Positions 1 through 7,846 of a stretch of DNA of 64,000 bases are shown piece by piece (positions within the stretch are counted from its first letter, which is position 1; every line of letters starts with the position of its first letter). The position numbers were made by a program, and so were the translations under genes. The notes beneath the pieces were generated by a model that had not been told where the DNA came from, ran no database searches, and saw only the letters and a list, made by a program, of their open reading frames with translations. The DNA is taken from positions 434,001 to 498,000 of the forward strand of contig NZ_JAUIRR010000001.1 of assembly GCF_030577135.1 (NCBI RefSeq). Reading direction: 5' to 3'. This stretch comes from Sulfurimonas sp. hsl 1-7. GTDB taxonomy: Bacteria; Campylobacterota; Campylobacteria; Campylobacterales; Sulfurimonadaceae.

Positions 1-406
1 CAGCTTCTTTTTTCGGATAACCGTATATACCTGTAGAGATTGCAGGAAATGCAATAGATGTACATTTATAGCTATCGGCAAGGAGTAATGAGTTTCTATA
101 GCAAGCGCTTAATGATTGTTTTGGATCTGCATCATTACCGTAGATTGGTCCGACGGTATGGATTACATATTTTGCTTTTAAACGACCCGCTGTTGTTATT
201 ACCGCTTCACCGGTCGCAAGACCGTTTGGATACTCTGTATCTCTTAGCGTTTTACACTCTTTGAGTATCTCCGAGCCTCCTGCTCTATGGATAGCCCCGT
301 CAACGCCTCCGCCACCAAGCAAAGAGGAGTTTGCAGCATTCACTATTGCATCCGTATCGAGTGTTGTGATGTCACCTATGAAAATATCTATTTTATTATT
401 TGCCAT
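1..406 (-). CDS. Macro-domain protein (ADP-ribose/O-acetyl-ADP-ribose hydrolase type), C-terminus outside window
   Basis: An open frame of 135 codons starts with ATG at 406 and runs off the left edge. It reads like a complete macro-domain N-terminal half: [16 protein letters not shown], then [20 protein letters not shown] (ADP-ribose-binding Asn and Gly-rich loop), then [10 protein letters not shown] and [13 protein letters not shown] (second phosphate loop). This order is that of the bacterial YmdB/MacroD class, which removes ADP-ribose from proteins or hydrolyses O-acetyl-ADP-ribose in the cytoplasm. It lies 30 bases beyond the stop of the P-type ATPase gene on the same strand, so it could be the last gene of that transcript. 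The family call is firm; the substrate is not known from sequence. Confidence 0.88.
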   Translation of the reverse strand, partial: MANNKIDIFIGDITTLDTDAIVNAANSSLLGGGGVDGAIHRAGGSEILKECKTLRDTEYPNGLATGEAVITTAGRLKAKYVIHTVGPIYGNDADPKQSLSACYRNSLLLADSYKCTSIAFPAISTGIYGYPKKEA

Positions 407-435
407 CTACTATGATATTTCATACTAAATAATAA

Positions 436-3120
436 TTAGCTTACAGAAGTAAGTTGTGTTTTTCTTAATTTTACATATTTGTAGGTTTCATGAGAAACTA
501 GGACGAGTAGAGGGAAGGGTAAAAGGATCCATAAATCGGCAAGCGGTATATATGCAGTGTTAAAGATTTTTTGTATTGCTGTAACATTGAGCATCGCCCA
601 TATCCATACAAAAACTGCAACATTAGAAAAGATCAGCATCTTGTTTGAAGTTAAACTCATACTCCAAATATTAAAATCCCAACTTCTCATAGTCCATACA
701 TTAGCCAGCTGGCTCGTTACCGCTCCAAGAAGAGTCATCGTCATCGCCTGGGCGTGAAACACAGGATCGTCTAAATGCACCTCTCCATATTGCCAACCGT
801 GGGCAAGTAAAAAAGTAATAAAGGCAAACATAGCGGCACTCGCTTCGATAATACCTACAAAAAAGTAACCGCGTTTAAATACTTCCCAATCGAGTATTTT
901 CTCATTCTTTCCGACAGGTGGACGTTTCATGATATTTTTTTCCGGCTTTTCACTTCCAAGTGCTAGTCCCGGAAGCATATCTGAACCGAGATCGATGGAG
1001 AGAATTTGTATAACCGATAAAGGGTTTGGAATTTTTAGAAAAAAGGAGAGAATATAAGGGACGATCTCGGGAACATTGGAAGAGAGGATGTAGGTAACAA
1101 ACTTTTTAATATTAAAATAAACAGTTCGTCCCTCCTCAATGGCTGCTACGATCGAGTTGAAATTATCATCGAGTAAAACCATATCACTTGCTTCTTTGGC
1201 TACATCGGTTCCGCTTCCCATAGATATGCCGATATCGGCTCTTTTAAGTACAGGCGCATCGTTGACGCCGTCACCAGTCATCGCAACCACTTCACCGTTT
1301 GCCTGAAGAGCATCTGCTACTTTTAGTTTCTGATTACTCGCCATTCTGGCAAAAATATATGTTTTTTCCAGAAGCAGTTTTTGAAGCTCTTTATGGCTGA
1401 GTGTCGCGGCTTCATCTCCACTTATAACCCCGTCAAAACGTAAACCTATCTGTTTTGCAATAGCTGCAGCGGTATTTGGATTGTCTCCTGTGATCATAAT
1501 GGTTCGAATCCCTGCACTGTAACAGGTCTCAAGTGCTTCTTTTACTTCAGGGCGGGCAACATCCATAATAGCACTTAGTCCCAAAAGAGTTAAGTTCTCT
1601 TCATCGTTTTTGTCATTGATGGCAATAGCTAAAACTCTGTAAGCTTTGTTTTCCAGTTTTTCTAAAGCTTGCTCCATTACTTGTTGAGCATTTTGATCAA
1701 AAGGCTTCACTCCGTCACTGCTTCTGTAGTGGGAACATTTTTCAAAAACAATCTCTGCAGCCCCCTTAACAAAAAGAAGCTCTTTTGAGTCCACTTGCCC
1801 AAAAGTGGACATCATTTTTCGCTCACTCGTAAAAGGGTTTTCTGCTACTTTTTGAAATCTGTATTTGAGATTGTATTTGTGTGCAGCTACTACAAGTGCA
1901 AGTTCCGTAGGATCGCCTATAGGTTGATCTTCTTCTATAGTGGCACGCGAGTTAAACCAGCAGGCCTCTAGAAAATCTTTTAAAAGCTCTTTGGAGTTCT
2001 CTTTTTCGTTTTCGATTGCAAAATCCCCTTGAGTACTATAGCCGCTGCCGCTGATAGCAATCTCTTCACCGCTTGTTAGATAGATCTCCTGTAAAGTCAT
2101 CTCGTTTTTCGTTAAAGTTCCGGTTTTATCGGTACAGATGGTAGTAACACTGCCGAGTGTTTGCACGGATGCGAGGTTTTTAATAAGAGCATTGCGTTTT
2201 GCCATACGCTGCGAAGCTAAAGAGAGAGAAAGGGTAATGGTTGGTAAGAGTCCTTCGGGAACGTTAGCAACGATCAAAGAGAGAGCAAAGATAGCTGCAA
2301 TTAACATCCCTTTTTCTGAAAATACTCCGAGAATAAAAAATATGACTCCTGCAAACAGGGCTAATGCTGTTAAGATTTTGGTCATATTTATCACCTCTTT
2401 TTCAAGAGGCGTGAGCCCTTTTTCAATAGTTCCCGTCATAGTTGCGATTTTTCCAAACTCGGTTGCCATCGCTGTAGAGATAACTACTGCTTCACCGCTT
2501 CCGCTGACAACGCTCGTACCTGCAAAAACCATGTTTTTTGCTTCAATCGCACGGTTTGCATCGGTATTGGGATGGAGTTCTCTTTTTGAAGGTTTTGATT
2601 CTCCGTTAAGCGAAGATGTATTTATATAGAGTTCAGCAGCTTCAAGAAGTACCGCATCGGCTGCTATCTTGTCACCTTCTTCTAAAACTATAATATCTCC
2701 GGGTACGATCTCACTTGCATCAATCTCCTGTAATGTACCTTCTCTTCGGACCTTTATAATTGTGGGCATCAGTTTGAGCAACGCTTCCATCGCTTTATCG
2801 GCTTTGAAGTTTTGCCAGAAGGTAAAAGTGGCATTTATAAAGACTGCACCAAATATTGCAAAGCCTAAAATATTGTTTCCTTCATTAGGCTGGTAATGGT
2901 GTGCAATAAAAGCGAGTATACCTGCAAGCTCAAGTAAGATAGGGAAAAACTCTATATATTGTTTAAAATATTCATGAACATAGTTTTTCTCTTTCTTTGT
3001 TTTTATAAGATTTTTGCCAAACTCATTAAGCCTTTTTGAAACCTCAGAATTGCTAAGTCCTTCTCTCTGTGTTCTGAACTGATGCAGAAGTGTTTCATGT
3101 GAGAGCTTAAAAGGTAACAT
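436..3120 (-). CDS. P-type cation ATPase, IIC-like (Na+/K+-ATPase-related)
   Basis: A full-length 894-residue P-type ATPase: phosphorylation motif DKTGTLTKNE with Asp331, PEGLL in TM4 at about 288-292, KGAAEIV in the nucleotide domain, TGDGVNDAP hinge, and six C-terminal membrane segments. The TM4 string NVPEGLL and the TM6 string IDLGSDMLPGLALGSE resemble Na,K-/H,K-ATPases (type IIC) more than calcium pumps, which usually have PEGLP or PEALP. The actuator loop reads NGES (172-175) instead of the usual TGES. A GTG at 3123 precedes ATG at 3120; I chose the ATG, which shares one base with the stop of the upstream stress-protein gene (TGATG), implying translational coupling. The transported ion is an inference. 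Confidence 0.9.
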   Translation of the reverse strand: MLPFKLSHETLLHQFRTQREGLSNSEVSKRLNEFGKNLIKTKKEKNYVHEYFKQYIEFFPILLELAGILAFIAHHYQPNEGNNILGFAIFGAVFINATFTFWQNFKADKAMEALLKLMPTIIKVRREGTLQEIDASEIVPGDIIVLEEGDKIAADAVLLEAAELYINTSSLNGESKPSKRELHPNTDANRAIEAKNMVFAGTSVVSGSGEAVVISTAMATEFGKIATMTGTIEKGLTPLEKEVINMTKILTALALFAGVIFFILGVFSEKGMLIAAIFALSLIVANVPEGLLPTITLSLSLASQRMAKRNALIKNLASVQTLGSVTTICTDKTGTLTKNEMTLQEIYLTSGEEIAISGSGYSTQGDFAIENEKENSKELLKDFLEACWFNSRATIEEDQPIGDPTELALVVAAHKYNLKYRFQKVAENPFTSERKMMSTFGQVDSKELLFVKGAAEIVFEKCSHYRSSDGVKPFDQNAQQVMEQALEKLENKAYRVLAIAINDKNDEENLTLLGLSAIMDVARPEVKEALETCYSAGIRTIMITGDNPNTAAAIAKQIGLRFDGVISGDEAATLSHKELQKLLLEKTYIFARMASNQKLKVADALQANGEVVAMTGDGVNDAPVLKRADIGISMGSGTDVAKEASDMVLLDDNFNSIVAAIEEGRTVYFNIKKFVTYILSSNVPEIVPYILSFFLKIPNPLSVIQILSIDLGSDMLPGLALGSEKPEKNIMKRPPVGKNEKILDWEVFKRGYFFVGIIEASAAMFAFITFLLAHGWQYGEVHLDDPVFHAQAMTMTLLGAVTSQLANVWTMRSWDFNIWSMSLTSNKMLIFSNVAVFVWIWAMLNVTAIQKIFNTAYIPLADLWILLPFPLLVLVSHETYKYVKLRKTQLTSVS

Positions 3121-3914
3121 CACTTTTCTTCATAGGGGATAAAATAGACGGTGTTTATTAGCGGGTCTTCAAATAAAGTATCGATCGGATGGGAAAAGAA
3201 AAAACTTGAGCTAGTATGTGCTCCTACAATTGTCAAGTCAAATCTGTTTCGGCCAATATGGGAACGAACCATCTCTCCCTCACCGTAAGCAAAGTCATGC
3301 TTGAGAGATAATTTAAAGTTAAGCATATTGGCAAGTCTGAAATAGTGTCTGAGATGAAATATGAGCTCTTTTAAGCGTGTTGTTTCTTTCTTTTCAAAAA
3401 AACTTGATTTGTATATTTTATCTATAGAGTAGATCTCCGCTTTTGCATTGTATGCTAAGACGAATGTGGAAAACAGAGTGAATTTTTTTACTGAGAGTTT
3501 TGAGCTTCTGATCGGTAAGACGACATTTTCTACACGATTTGCATAGCCTGTGTTTAACACCTTTACAATAGCAAAATCTACTTTTAGTTTTTTATGGATG
3601 AGTGTTTGAACGAAGGAGGGGTCAAAGAGTGCATGTCTGTATCGTGTTGAGCAAAAGATCATATCTATATCTTTTTGTTCTATAAAGGTTGTAAGTTCCT
3701 CAAGTGTATCAAAGATAGTAAAGTTTGATTCTACATCTTTCTCTTGCGCTAAAGCAAACAGATCATCGGCACTTTTTTGCACCTCTTCAAGAGAGTCTTT
3801 CCCTTTGACATGAAGAATATAAAGAGGAAGGTTTGATTGTTTTGCATAGTTTAGGGCATATATGGAGGAGGTTTGAGAACTTAACGAACCGTTTATAAGA
3901 GTGATAACGTGCAT
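3120..3914 (-). CDS. Universal-stress-protein-like protein coupled to the P-type ATPase
   Basis: A protein of about 264 residues beginning MHVITLINGSLSSQTSS with the alternating beta/alpha pattern of a UspA-type nucleotide-binding fold. The C-terminal part (about 220-264) has DLTIVGAHTSS, close to the UspA signature in which a Gly-rich loop contacts ATP phosphates, though the canonical GxxG(9x)GS/T is not clear. I start it at 3914 because AAGGGGAT lies just upstream; an ATG eight codons earlier (3938) has no good ribosome site. The stop overlaps the ATPase start by one base, so the two are probably co-translated and the protein may regulate or sense for the pump. The Usp assignment is moderate. 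Confidence 0.6.
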   Translation of the reverse strand: MHVITLINGSLSSQTSSIYALNYAKQSNLPLYILHVKGKDSLEEVQKSADDLFALAQEKDVESNFTIFDTLEELTTFIEQKDIDMIFCSTRYRHALFDPSFVQTLIHKKLKVDFAIVKVLNTGYANRVENVVLPIRSSKLSVKKFTLFSTFVLAYNAKAEIYSIDKIYKSSFFEKKETTRLKELIFHLRHYFRLANMLNFKLSLKHDFAYGEGEMVRSHIGRNRFDLTIVGAHTSSSFFFSHPIDTLFEDPLINTVYFIPYEEK

Positions 3915-3951
3915 AGATATATCCCCTTTAAAAAGCATATCTGTCTATTGT

Positions 3952-3975
3952 ACACAAATTTTAGATAATTTGTGT
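3952..3975. promoter_or_regulatory. Perfect 9-bp inverted repeat upstream of the stress-protein/ATPase operon
   Basis: ACACAAATT, a six-base spacer TTAGAT, then AATTTGTGT. It sits 38 bases upstream of the chosen start at 3914. No T-run follows on either strand, so it looks more like an operator than an intrinsic terminator. The regulator is unknown. Confidence 0.4.
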
Positions 3976-4022
3976 CGTACGATCTTTAATTAGATGTTTT
4001 TATAGCTTATCATCTTCTACCT

Positions 4023-4664
4023 TTATTTAAATATAGAAGAGTTTTTGATAAGTAAGTTATGTCTTAATGTTAGTTTTGAAAATGGAACTTTCTTGTTTAT
4101 TAGTTTTACAGTTTCATCATTCATGGGTATAGCCAAAACTATTTTATCATCATTTAAAATATAATATTTTTTAAATTTAAAAAATTGAATAATAAAATAA
4201 ACAGATAGAAAAATCATGTTTAGTAGGGATTGACCAATAGTACCAATGAAGGACTCAACTTTATTATTCAATGTTTTTTTCTTGAGTTTTATTTTTTCTA
4301 TTTCTCCGAAAATAGGAAAATAACTCCAACCAATATTTATTTTATTTAATTGCATAATATATTTATCAATGTCTCCATTATTTAAAACAAAGTCATAAGA
4401 TAAACTTTCTTTATCAATCAATATATATTGTGTTGATGATAGTAGTTTATATAATTGTTTATATCCATAAAAAAATGATGAGAAAACACCGATGATACTT
4501 GTAACTAATCCCGCTTTATACATAAGTAAATCAAGACTATCTTTTTCTATAGCTATTTTTTGTATCAAAAAATACAATAGTAAAATGAATATAATTAGTG
4601 AAAATATTCTTAGTGTTAATTCAGATTTTAACAAGTAGTCATTCTTGATTGTAATTTCTATCAT
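4023..4664 (-). CDS. Hypothetical membrane protein next to the attC site
   Basis: A 213-residue protein I do not recognise. Hydrophobic segments lie at about 18-34 (FSLIIFILLLYFLIQ), 51-67 and 148-163, and the rest is Lys/Asn/Ile-rich with poor codon diversity, more AT-rich than the neighbouring housekeeping genes. Its ATG is 12 bases after the GTTAGAT end of the attC site, the position expected of a gene in the next integron cassette. Alternatively it is a resident gene that had a cassette inserted just upstream. No good attC can be found after its stop; only ATCTAAT (3995-3989, minus strand) resembles an R box, with one mismatch. Confidence 0.6.
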   Translation of the reverse strand: MIEITIKNDYLLKSELTLRIFSLIIFILLLYFLIQKIAIEKDSLDLLMYKAGLVTSIIGVFSSFFYGYKQLYKLLSSTQYILIDKESLSYDFVLNNGDIDKYIMQLNKINIGWSYFPIFGEIEKIKLKKKTLNNKVESFIGTIGQSLLNMIFLSVYFIIQFFKFKKYYILNDDKIVLAIPMNDETVKLINKKVPFSKLTLRHNLLIKNSSIFK

Positions 4665-4676
4665 TGTTCCTTTGTC

Positions 4677-4748
4677 ATCTAACGTTTGAAATGAGCAATC
4701 AAAAAGCCGCCCGCGGGTTTTTGATTGGTCTCCTCTGGTTTGTTAGGC
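4677..4748 (-). other. attC recombination site (integron cassette 59-base element)
   Basis: Read on the minus strand, this 72-base element begins GCCTAAC (fits RYYYAAC) and ends GTTAGAT (fits GTTRRRY). Between them are two five-base spacers that do not pair (AAACC and CAAAC), short arms with GAG pairing to CTC and two extra unpaired bases on one arm only, a perfect 10-bp stem CAATCAAAAA/TTTTTGATTG, and a GC-rich tip. This is the layout of R boxes, unpaired central spacers, L boxes with extrahelical bases, and a variable terminal structure. The stop codon of the upstream small gene lies inside the R box, as is common in cassettes. A GC-rich terminator could mimic the core, but not the flanking boxes. 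Confidence 0.8.
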
Positions 4749-5000
4749 TTTTGGAGCTTTGTAGTCTTTACGAACATATGTATATCCTAGAAGTACAAAG
4801 ATTAGACCTACAATTAACTGAACTGCTGTCATCATCAGGGCTTCATTTCCATAAAAACGCGGTAATGTTGGTTTTAACTGGAATGAAATAGTGCCTGTTT
4901 CAAAATATGCCAATATAGCATCTATAGAAATGTATACAAGACCTAAACCCATAAGAACAAAAATGATAGCTAGTAATATTCTTGTCTTTTTTTCTTTCAC
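4743..5000 (-). CDS. Small two-helix membrane protein carried on an integron-type cassette
   Basis: An 85-residue protein with a Lys-rich N-terminus, hydrophobic helices at about 8-30 and 57-76, and a basic tail. No family is recognised. The start is GTG at 5000: the only in-frame codons between it and a stop lying within GTTAGGC are GCA, CAT and AAA. The gene therefore begins 7 bases after the cassette boundary and has no ribosome site of its own, typical of cassette genes that rely on upstream translation. It ends inside the attC. The function is unknown; two-helix membrane proteins are frequent cassette cargo. Confidence 0.65.
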   Translation of the reverse strand: MKEKKTRILLAIIFVLMGLGLVYISIDAILAYFETGTISFQLKPTLPRFYGNEALMMTAVQLIVGLIFVLLGYTYVRKDYKAPKA

Positions 5001-5007
5001 TTTATGT

Positions 5008-5014
5008 GCCTAAC
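5008..5014 (-). other. Cassette 5' boundary (GTTRRRY core site)
   Basis: GTTAGGC on the minus strand. Its last six bases, TTAGGC, would be joined to the attC left end in an excised circle, giving an R' box exactly complementary to GCCTAAC of the attC. This match ties the two ends into one cassette of 331 bases (4683-5013). Confidence 0.7.
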
Positions 5015-5105
5015 TATTTATTCAACAAACATTATATATAGATTAGCTTGACATTAGCTAAATAAATGAACACTAAAAATGTTAATTTAAATGATATAGA
5101 AGGTG

Positions 5106-5882
5106 TTAAAGAGCTATTTTAATCCCGACAGGGCAGTGATCAGAGCCTTCTATATGATCGAGTATAAAAGCATCCTCAAGGTTTTCAGCTAAGTCTTCTG
5201 AGATAAAGAAGTAGTCTATTCTCCAGCCGACATTTTTAACTCTTGCACTGAAACGGTATGACCACCAGCTGTAACGATCAGCTTCATCGCCGTTTACATA
5301 TCTAAACGTGTCTATATAGCCGTGATCAAGTAGTTTATCGATCCATGCGCGCTCGATCGGAAGAAATCCTGATGTTTTAGAATTTGCTTTTGGATTTTTA
5401 AGATCGATCTCACGGTGGGCAGTATTAACATCACCGCAGATGATGATACTTTTCCCTTCTTCTCTTAGCGCTTCACAATGATCTAAAAAACGATCGTAGA
5501 ACTCCATTTTATAGTTCAAACGATCTTCATCTTTTTGCCCGTTTGGAAAATAGACGTTAAAGAGGACTATGTCATCAAAATGGGTTTCAATAATGCGCCC
5601 CTCATTCATGATATCTATATCTTTGCAATATGAAACATTTTGGCTTTGAAGTGTAGAGAACGTTGCCGTACCGCTGTAGCCTTTTTTCTCTGCCGAATTA
5701 ATATGGCGTTCTAAGTAAGGTTTTTCAAAAAGGTTATCAGGAATCTGTTCTTCGAGTGCTTTGATCTCTTGTAGACATAAGATGTCTGGATGACGTTCAT
5801 CGATCCATTTGAGGGATTCTTTATTTGCTATTGCACGGATACCATTGACATTCCATGAGATTATTTCGATTGAATCTGACAT
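5106..5882 (-). CDS. xth: Exodeoxyribonuclease III
   Basis: A 258-residue AP endonuclease/3'-5' exonuclease of the ExoIII/APE1 (endonuclease-exonuclease-phosphatase) family, acting in base excision repair. It begins IEIISWNVNGIRAI and contains LCLQEIKA (metal-binding Glu), the GDVNTAHREIDL loop (catalytic Asp and Asn), SWWSYRFSARVKNVGWRIDY and the terminal GSDHCPVGI with the catalytic His. Length matches bacterial ExoIII. It is transcribed toward the cassette and its stop is about 90 bases from the cassette boundary. Its ATG lies 46 bases from the edge of the sdhABE terminator region. All catalytic motifs are intact. Confidence 0.95.
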   Translation of the reverse strand: MSDSIEIISWNVNGIRAIANKESLKWIDERHPDILCLQEIKALEEQIPDNLFEKPYLERHINSAEKKGYSGTATFSTLQSQNVSYCKDIDIMNEGRIIETHFDDIVLFNVYFPNGQKDEDRLNYKMEFYDRFLDHCEALREEGKSIIICGDVNTAHREIDLKNPKANSKTSGFLPIERAWIDKLLDHGYIDTFRYVNGDEADRYSWWSYRFSARVKNVGWRIDYFFISEDLAENLEDAFILDHIEGSDHCPVGIKIAL

Positions 5883-5927
5883 TTATAACCTTTGAATTTG
5901 AAGTAAGAGAGAAAAAAGAAAAGGGGT

Positions 5928-5953
5928 TTACTAAAGGAAAAATCCTTTAGTAA
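5928..5953 (-). terminator. Second terminator hairpin after sdhABE
   Basis: A perfect 11-bp stem, TTACTAAAGGA and TCCTTTAGTAA, with a four-base loop. It lies just beyond the sdhE hairpin. On the minus strand it is followed by AACCCC and then a T-rich run. Confidence 0.65.
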
Positions 5954-5960
5954 TTAAAAG

Positions 5961-5985
5961 AGTGGACTTCTATACAAAGTCCACT
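5961..5985 (-). terminator. Terminator hairpin spanning the sdhE stop codon
   Basis: A 9-bp stem AGTGGACTT/AAGTCCACT with a seven-base loop that contains the sdhE stop; on the minus strand it is followed by CTTTTAATT. It forms a tandem pair with the next hairpin. Confidence 0.65.
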
Positions 5986-6851
5986 TTAGCAACGTGGTGT
6001 TTTAAACCAAGCTCAGCCGGAGTACATCCAAGAGCAAGACCTACCATTTGTTGCATATGAAGTACAGGAAGTTGTACGTCACGACCGATTGCTTCAGAAG
6101 CATGGTGAGTTTGTGTATCTAGTTTTAAGTGACATAATGGACATGGAGTTACCATCCAGTCAGCATCAGCATCCATAGCACCTGCAATTGCATTACCAGT
6201 TAAAATAGCTGCAGTTTTTGGAGCTTGAAGCTCAACGTGGAAACCACAACATTTGTTTTTTTCTTCATAATCAACATTTTTTCCACCACACGCGATGATT
6301 AGATCATCTAGTGAAGTAGGGCGGTATGCCGATTCAGGAGATTTATGAGTTTCATTTTGAAGCTCTGATGGACGGATATTGTGACATCCATAGAAAGGCG
6401 CAATATTGAATTGGCTTAGTGGAGTTACAACCATCTCTTTAATTTTATCTAGACCAAAGTCATCAATGATAGCATATAGGAAGTGAGTGATTTGAGATGT
6501 ACCTTTGTACTCTAAACCAACTTCAGCAAGTTTTTCATTTACTCTAGCTTTAAGATCAGCATCGTTATCTAGTTTATGTTTTGTCATAGCTGTGTTTAAT
6601 TGACACGTATTACAGATAGTTACCATAGTAAGACCGTGTTTTTCAGCATATGCAATATTTCTAGCATTTAATACTAAAGATAAAAATTCATCATAATCTT
6701 GTAAGTGAGAAGCTCCACAACAAGAAGCTTCCGTTAGTTCAACTAGTTCTATTCCAAGTTTATCTGCAACAGCAAGAGTTGACATCATTTGCTCTGGCGT
6801 ACTTTGTTTAGCAGTACAACCAGTAAAAAGTGCATATCTTAATTTTTCCAT
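5970..6851 (-). CDS. sdhE: Succinate dehydrogenase/fumarate reductase subunit E (CCG-domain, HdrB-like)
   Basis: A 293-residue protein with two cysteine-rich CCG domains: Cys12, Cys44-Cys45, Cys80, Cys83, and Cys156, Cys188, Cys201-Cys202, Cys237, Cys240. These ligate an iron-sulfur cluster in heterodisulfide reductase subunit B and in non-classical succinate dehydrogenases, where this subunit replaces the cytochrome b membrane anchor. Here it follows sdhA and sdhB, with 11 bases between it and sdhB, so it is the quinone-side/membrane-associated subunit of that complex. Campylobacter relatives are named MfrE (methylmenaquinol:fumarate reductase), and older annotations call it SdhC. It is unrelated to the flavinylation factor also called SdhE. 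Confidence 0.9.
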   Translation of the reverse strand: MEKLRYALFTGCTAKQSTPEQMMSTLAVADKLGIELVELTEASCCGASHLQDYDEFLSLVLNARNIAYAEKHGLTMVTICNTCQLNTAMTKHKLDNDADLKARVNEKLAEVGLEYKGTSQITHFLYAIIDDFGLDKIKEMVVTPLSQFNIAPFYGCHNIRPSELQNETHKSPESAYRPTSLDDLIIACGGKNVDYEEKNKCCGFHVELQAPKTAAILTGNAIAGAMDADADWMVTPCPLCHLKLDTQTHHASEAIGRDVQLPVLHMQQMVGLALGCTPAELGLKHHVAKVDFV

Positions 6852-6862
6852 ATTATTGTCTC

Positions 6863-7837
6863 CTAAAACTTCGCAGTTGTAGATGATTTAACAAGTGCTT
6901 TAATCTCATCCATATTATCTGATTTCGGTAATTGCCACGGCATAGGGATTTTACCTTTTGTAAACATTTTAAATGCTACCGGTAAATGTTTTACGATTGC
7001 CGGACCTTCAGAGTAAAGTACTAAGCCACCTTCATCAAGTACACCGCGTTTTGCGATCGAGTGGATAAATCCAACAGCGTGACGTGTAGCAACGTTAGAC
7101 TCTGCTTTTCCTTCTTGGAAAAGTTTTTGGTGAAGTTTAGTGATTTTACCGATTGGATCGATCTCTTTAGGACAAACCTCTCTACATTCGAAACATTTAA
7201 CACAGTCCCAAACACCTTGACCCATTTGGTTAACATCCATAAGTCTTGTTTCAGACTCATCACGAACATCAGCTTCAAATCTATATGCAGCAGCAAATGC
7301 AGCAGGTCCAAAGAAGTCATCATTTACTTCAACAGCAGGACATGCGTAGTGACATGCACCACATTGGATACAAAGATCAGCTTCATCAAGAGCTTCAGCA
7401 TCATGAGGTGATACAAGGTTTTCCATCTCTGGAGCTTCATCTACATCTGTAACAACATAAGGTTGTATAGCAGCATGTTTCTCCCAGAAGTCAGATTTGT
7501 CAATGATCATATCTTTTACAGCACGTTTTTTACTTAATGGCTCAATAACTAACTCGCTACCAAATAGATCTACCATGTCATTCATGCTCTCTTTACAAGC
7601 AAGAGTAGAGCGACCGTTTACTTTAATAGCACATGCACCACAGATACCGTGACGACAAGATCTTCTATAAGAGAAACTTCCGTCATGATCCCATTTGATT
7701 CTGTTTAAAATGTCTAAAACAACCTCTTCAGAAGTTACTTCCATCTCATAATCATCATAATATGGAAGATAATCCTCTTCAGCATTGAAGCGGAATACTT
7801 TAAACTTTACTTTTTGTGTAGTAATTGTATGTTCCAT
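6863..7837 (-). CDS. sdhB: Succinate dehydrogenase/fumarate reductase iron-sulfur subunit
   Basis: A 324-residue electron-transfer subunit. The 2Fe-2S site is Cys61, 66, 69 and 81 (CRHGICGAC..C); the 4Fe-4S site is Cys156, 159, 162 and 166 (CIQCGACHYACP); the third site is Cys212, 215, 218 and 222 (CVKCFECREVCP). Classical enzymes carry a 3Fe-4S cluster at the third site because one of these positions is not cysteine; four cysteines here predict a second 4Fe-4S cluster, as known for type E enzymes. The protein is longer than classical SdhB (about 240) because of a C-terminal extension. It is packed between sdhA (9 bases) and sdhE (11 bases). Confidence 0.95.
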   Translation of the reverse strand: MEHTITTQKVKFKVFRFNAEEDYLPYYDDYEMEVTSEEVVLDILNRIKWDHDGSFSYRRSCRHGICGACAIKVNGRSTLACKESMNDMVDLFGSELVIEPLSKKRAVKDMIIDKSDFWEKHAAIQPYVVTDVDEAPEMENLVSPHDAEALDEADLCIQCGACHYACPAVEVNDDFFGPAAFAAAYRFEADVRDESETRLMDVNQMGQGVWDCVKCFECREVCPKEIDPIGKITKLHQKLFQEGKAESNVATRHAVGFIHSIAKRGVLDEGGLVLYSEGPAIVKHLPVAFKMFTKGKIPMPWQLPKSDNMDEIKALVKSSTTAKF

Positions 7838-7846
7838 AAGTTATCC

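Noticed and set aside
2138-2629. 163-codon frame on the plus strand
   Set aside because: It lies wholly opposite the P-type ATPase coding sequence and has no ribosome site or recognisable domain.
4696-4727. GC-rich inverted repeat as an ordinary intrinsic terminator
   Set aside because: The core hairpin would fit, but the RYYYAAC/GTTRRRY boxes, equal spacers and the matching cassette boundary upstream are not explained by a terminator.
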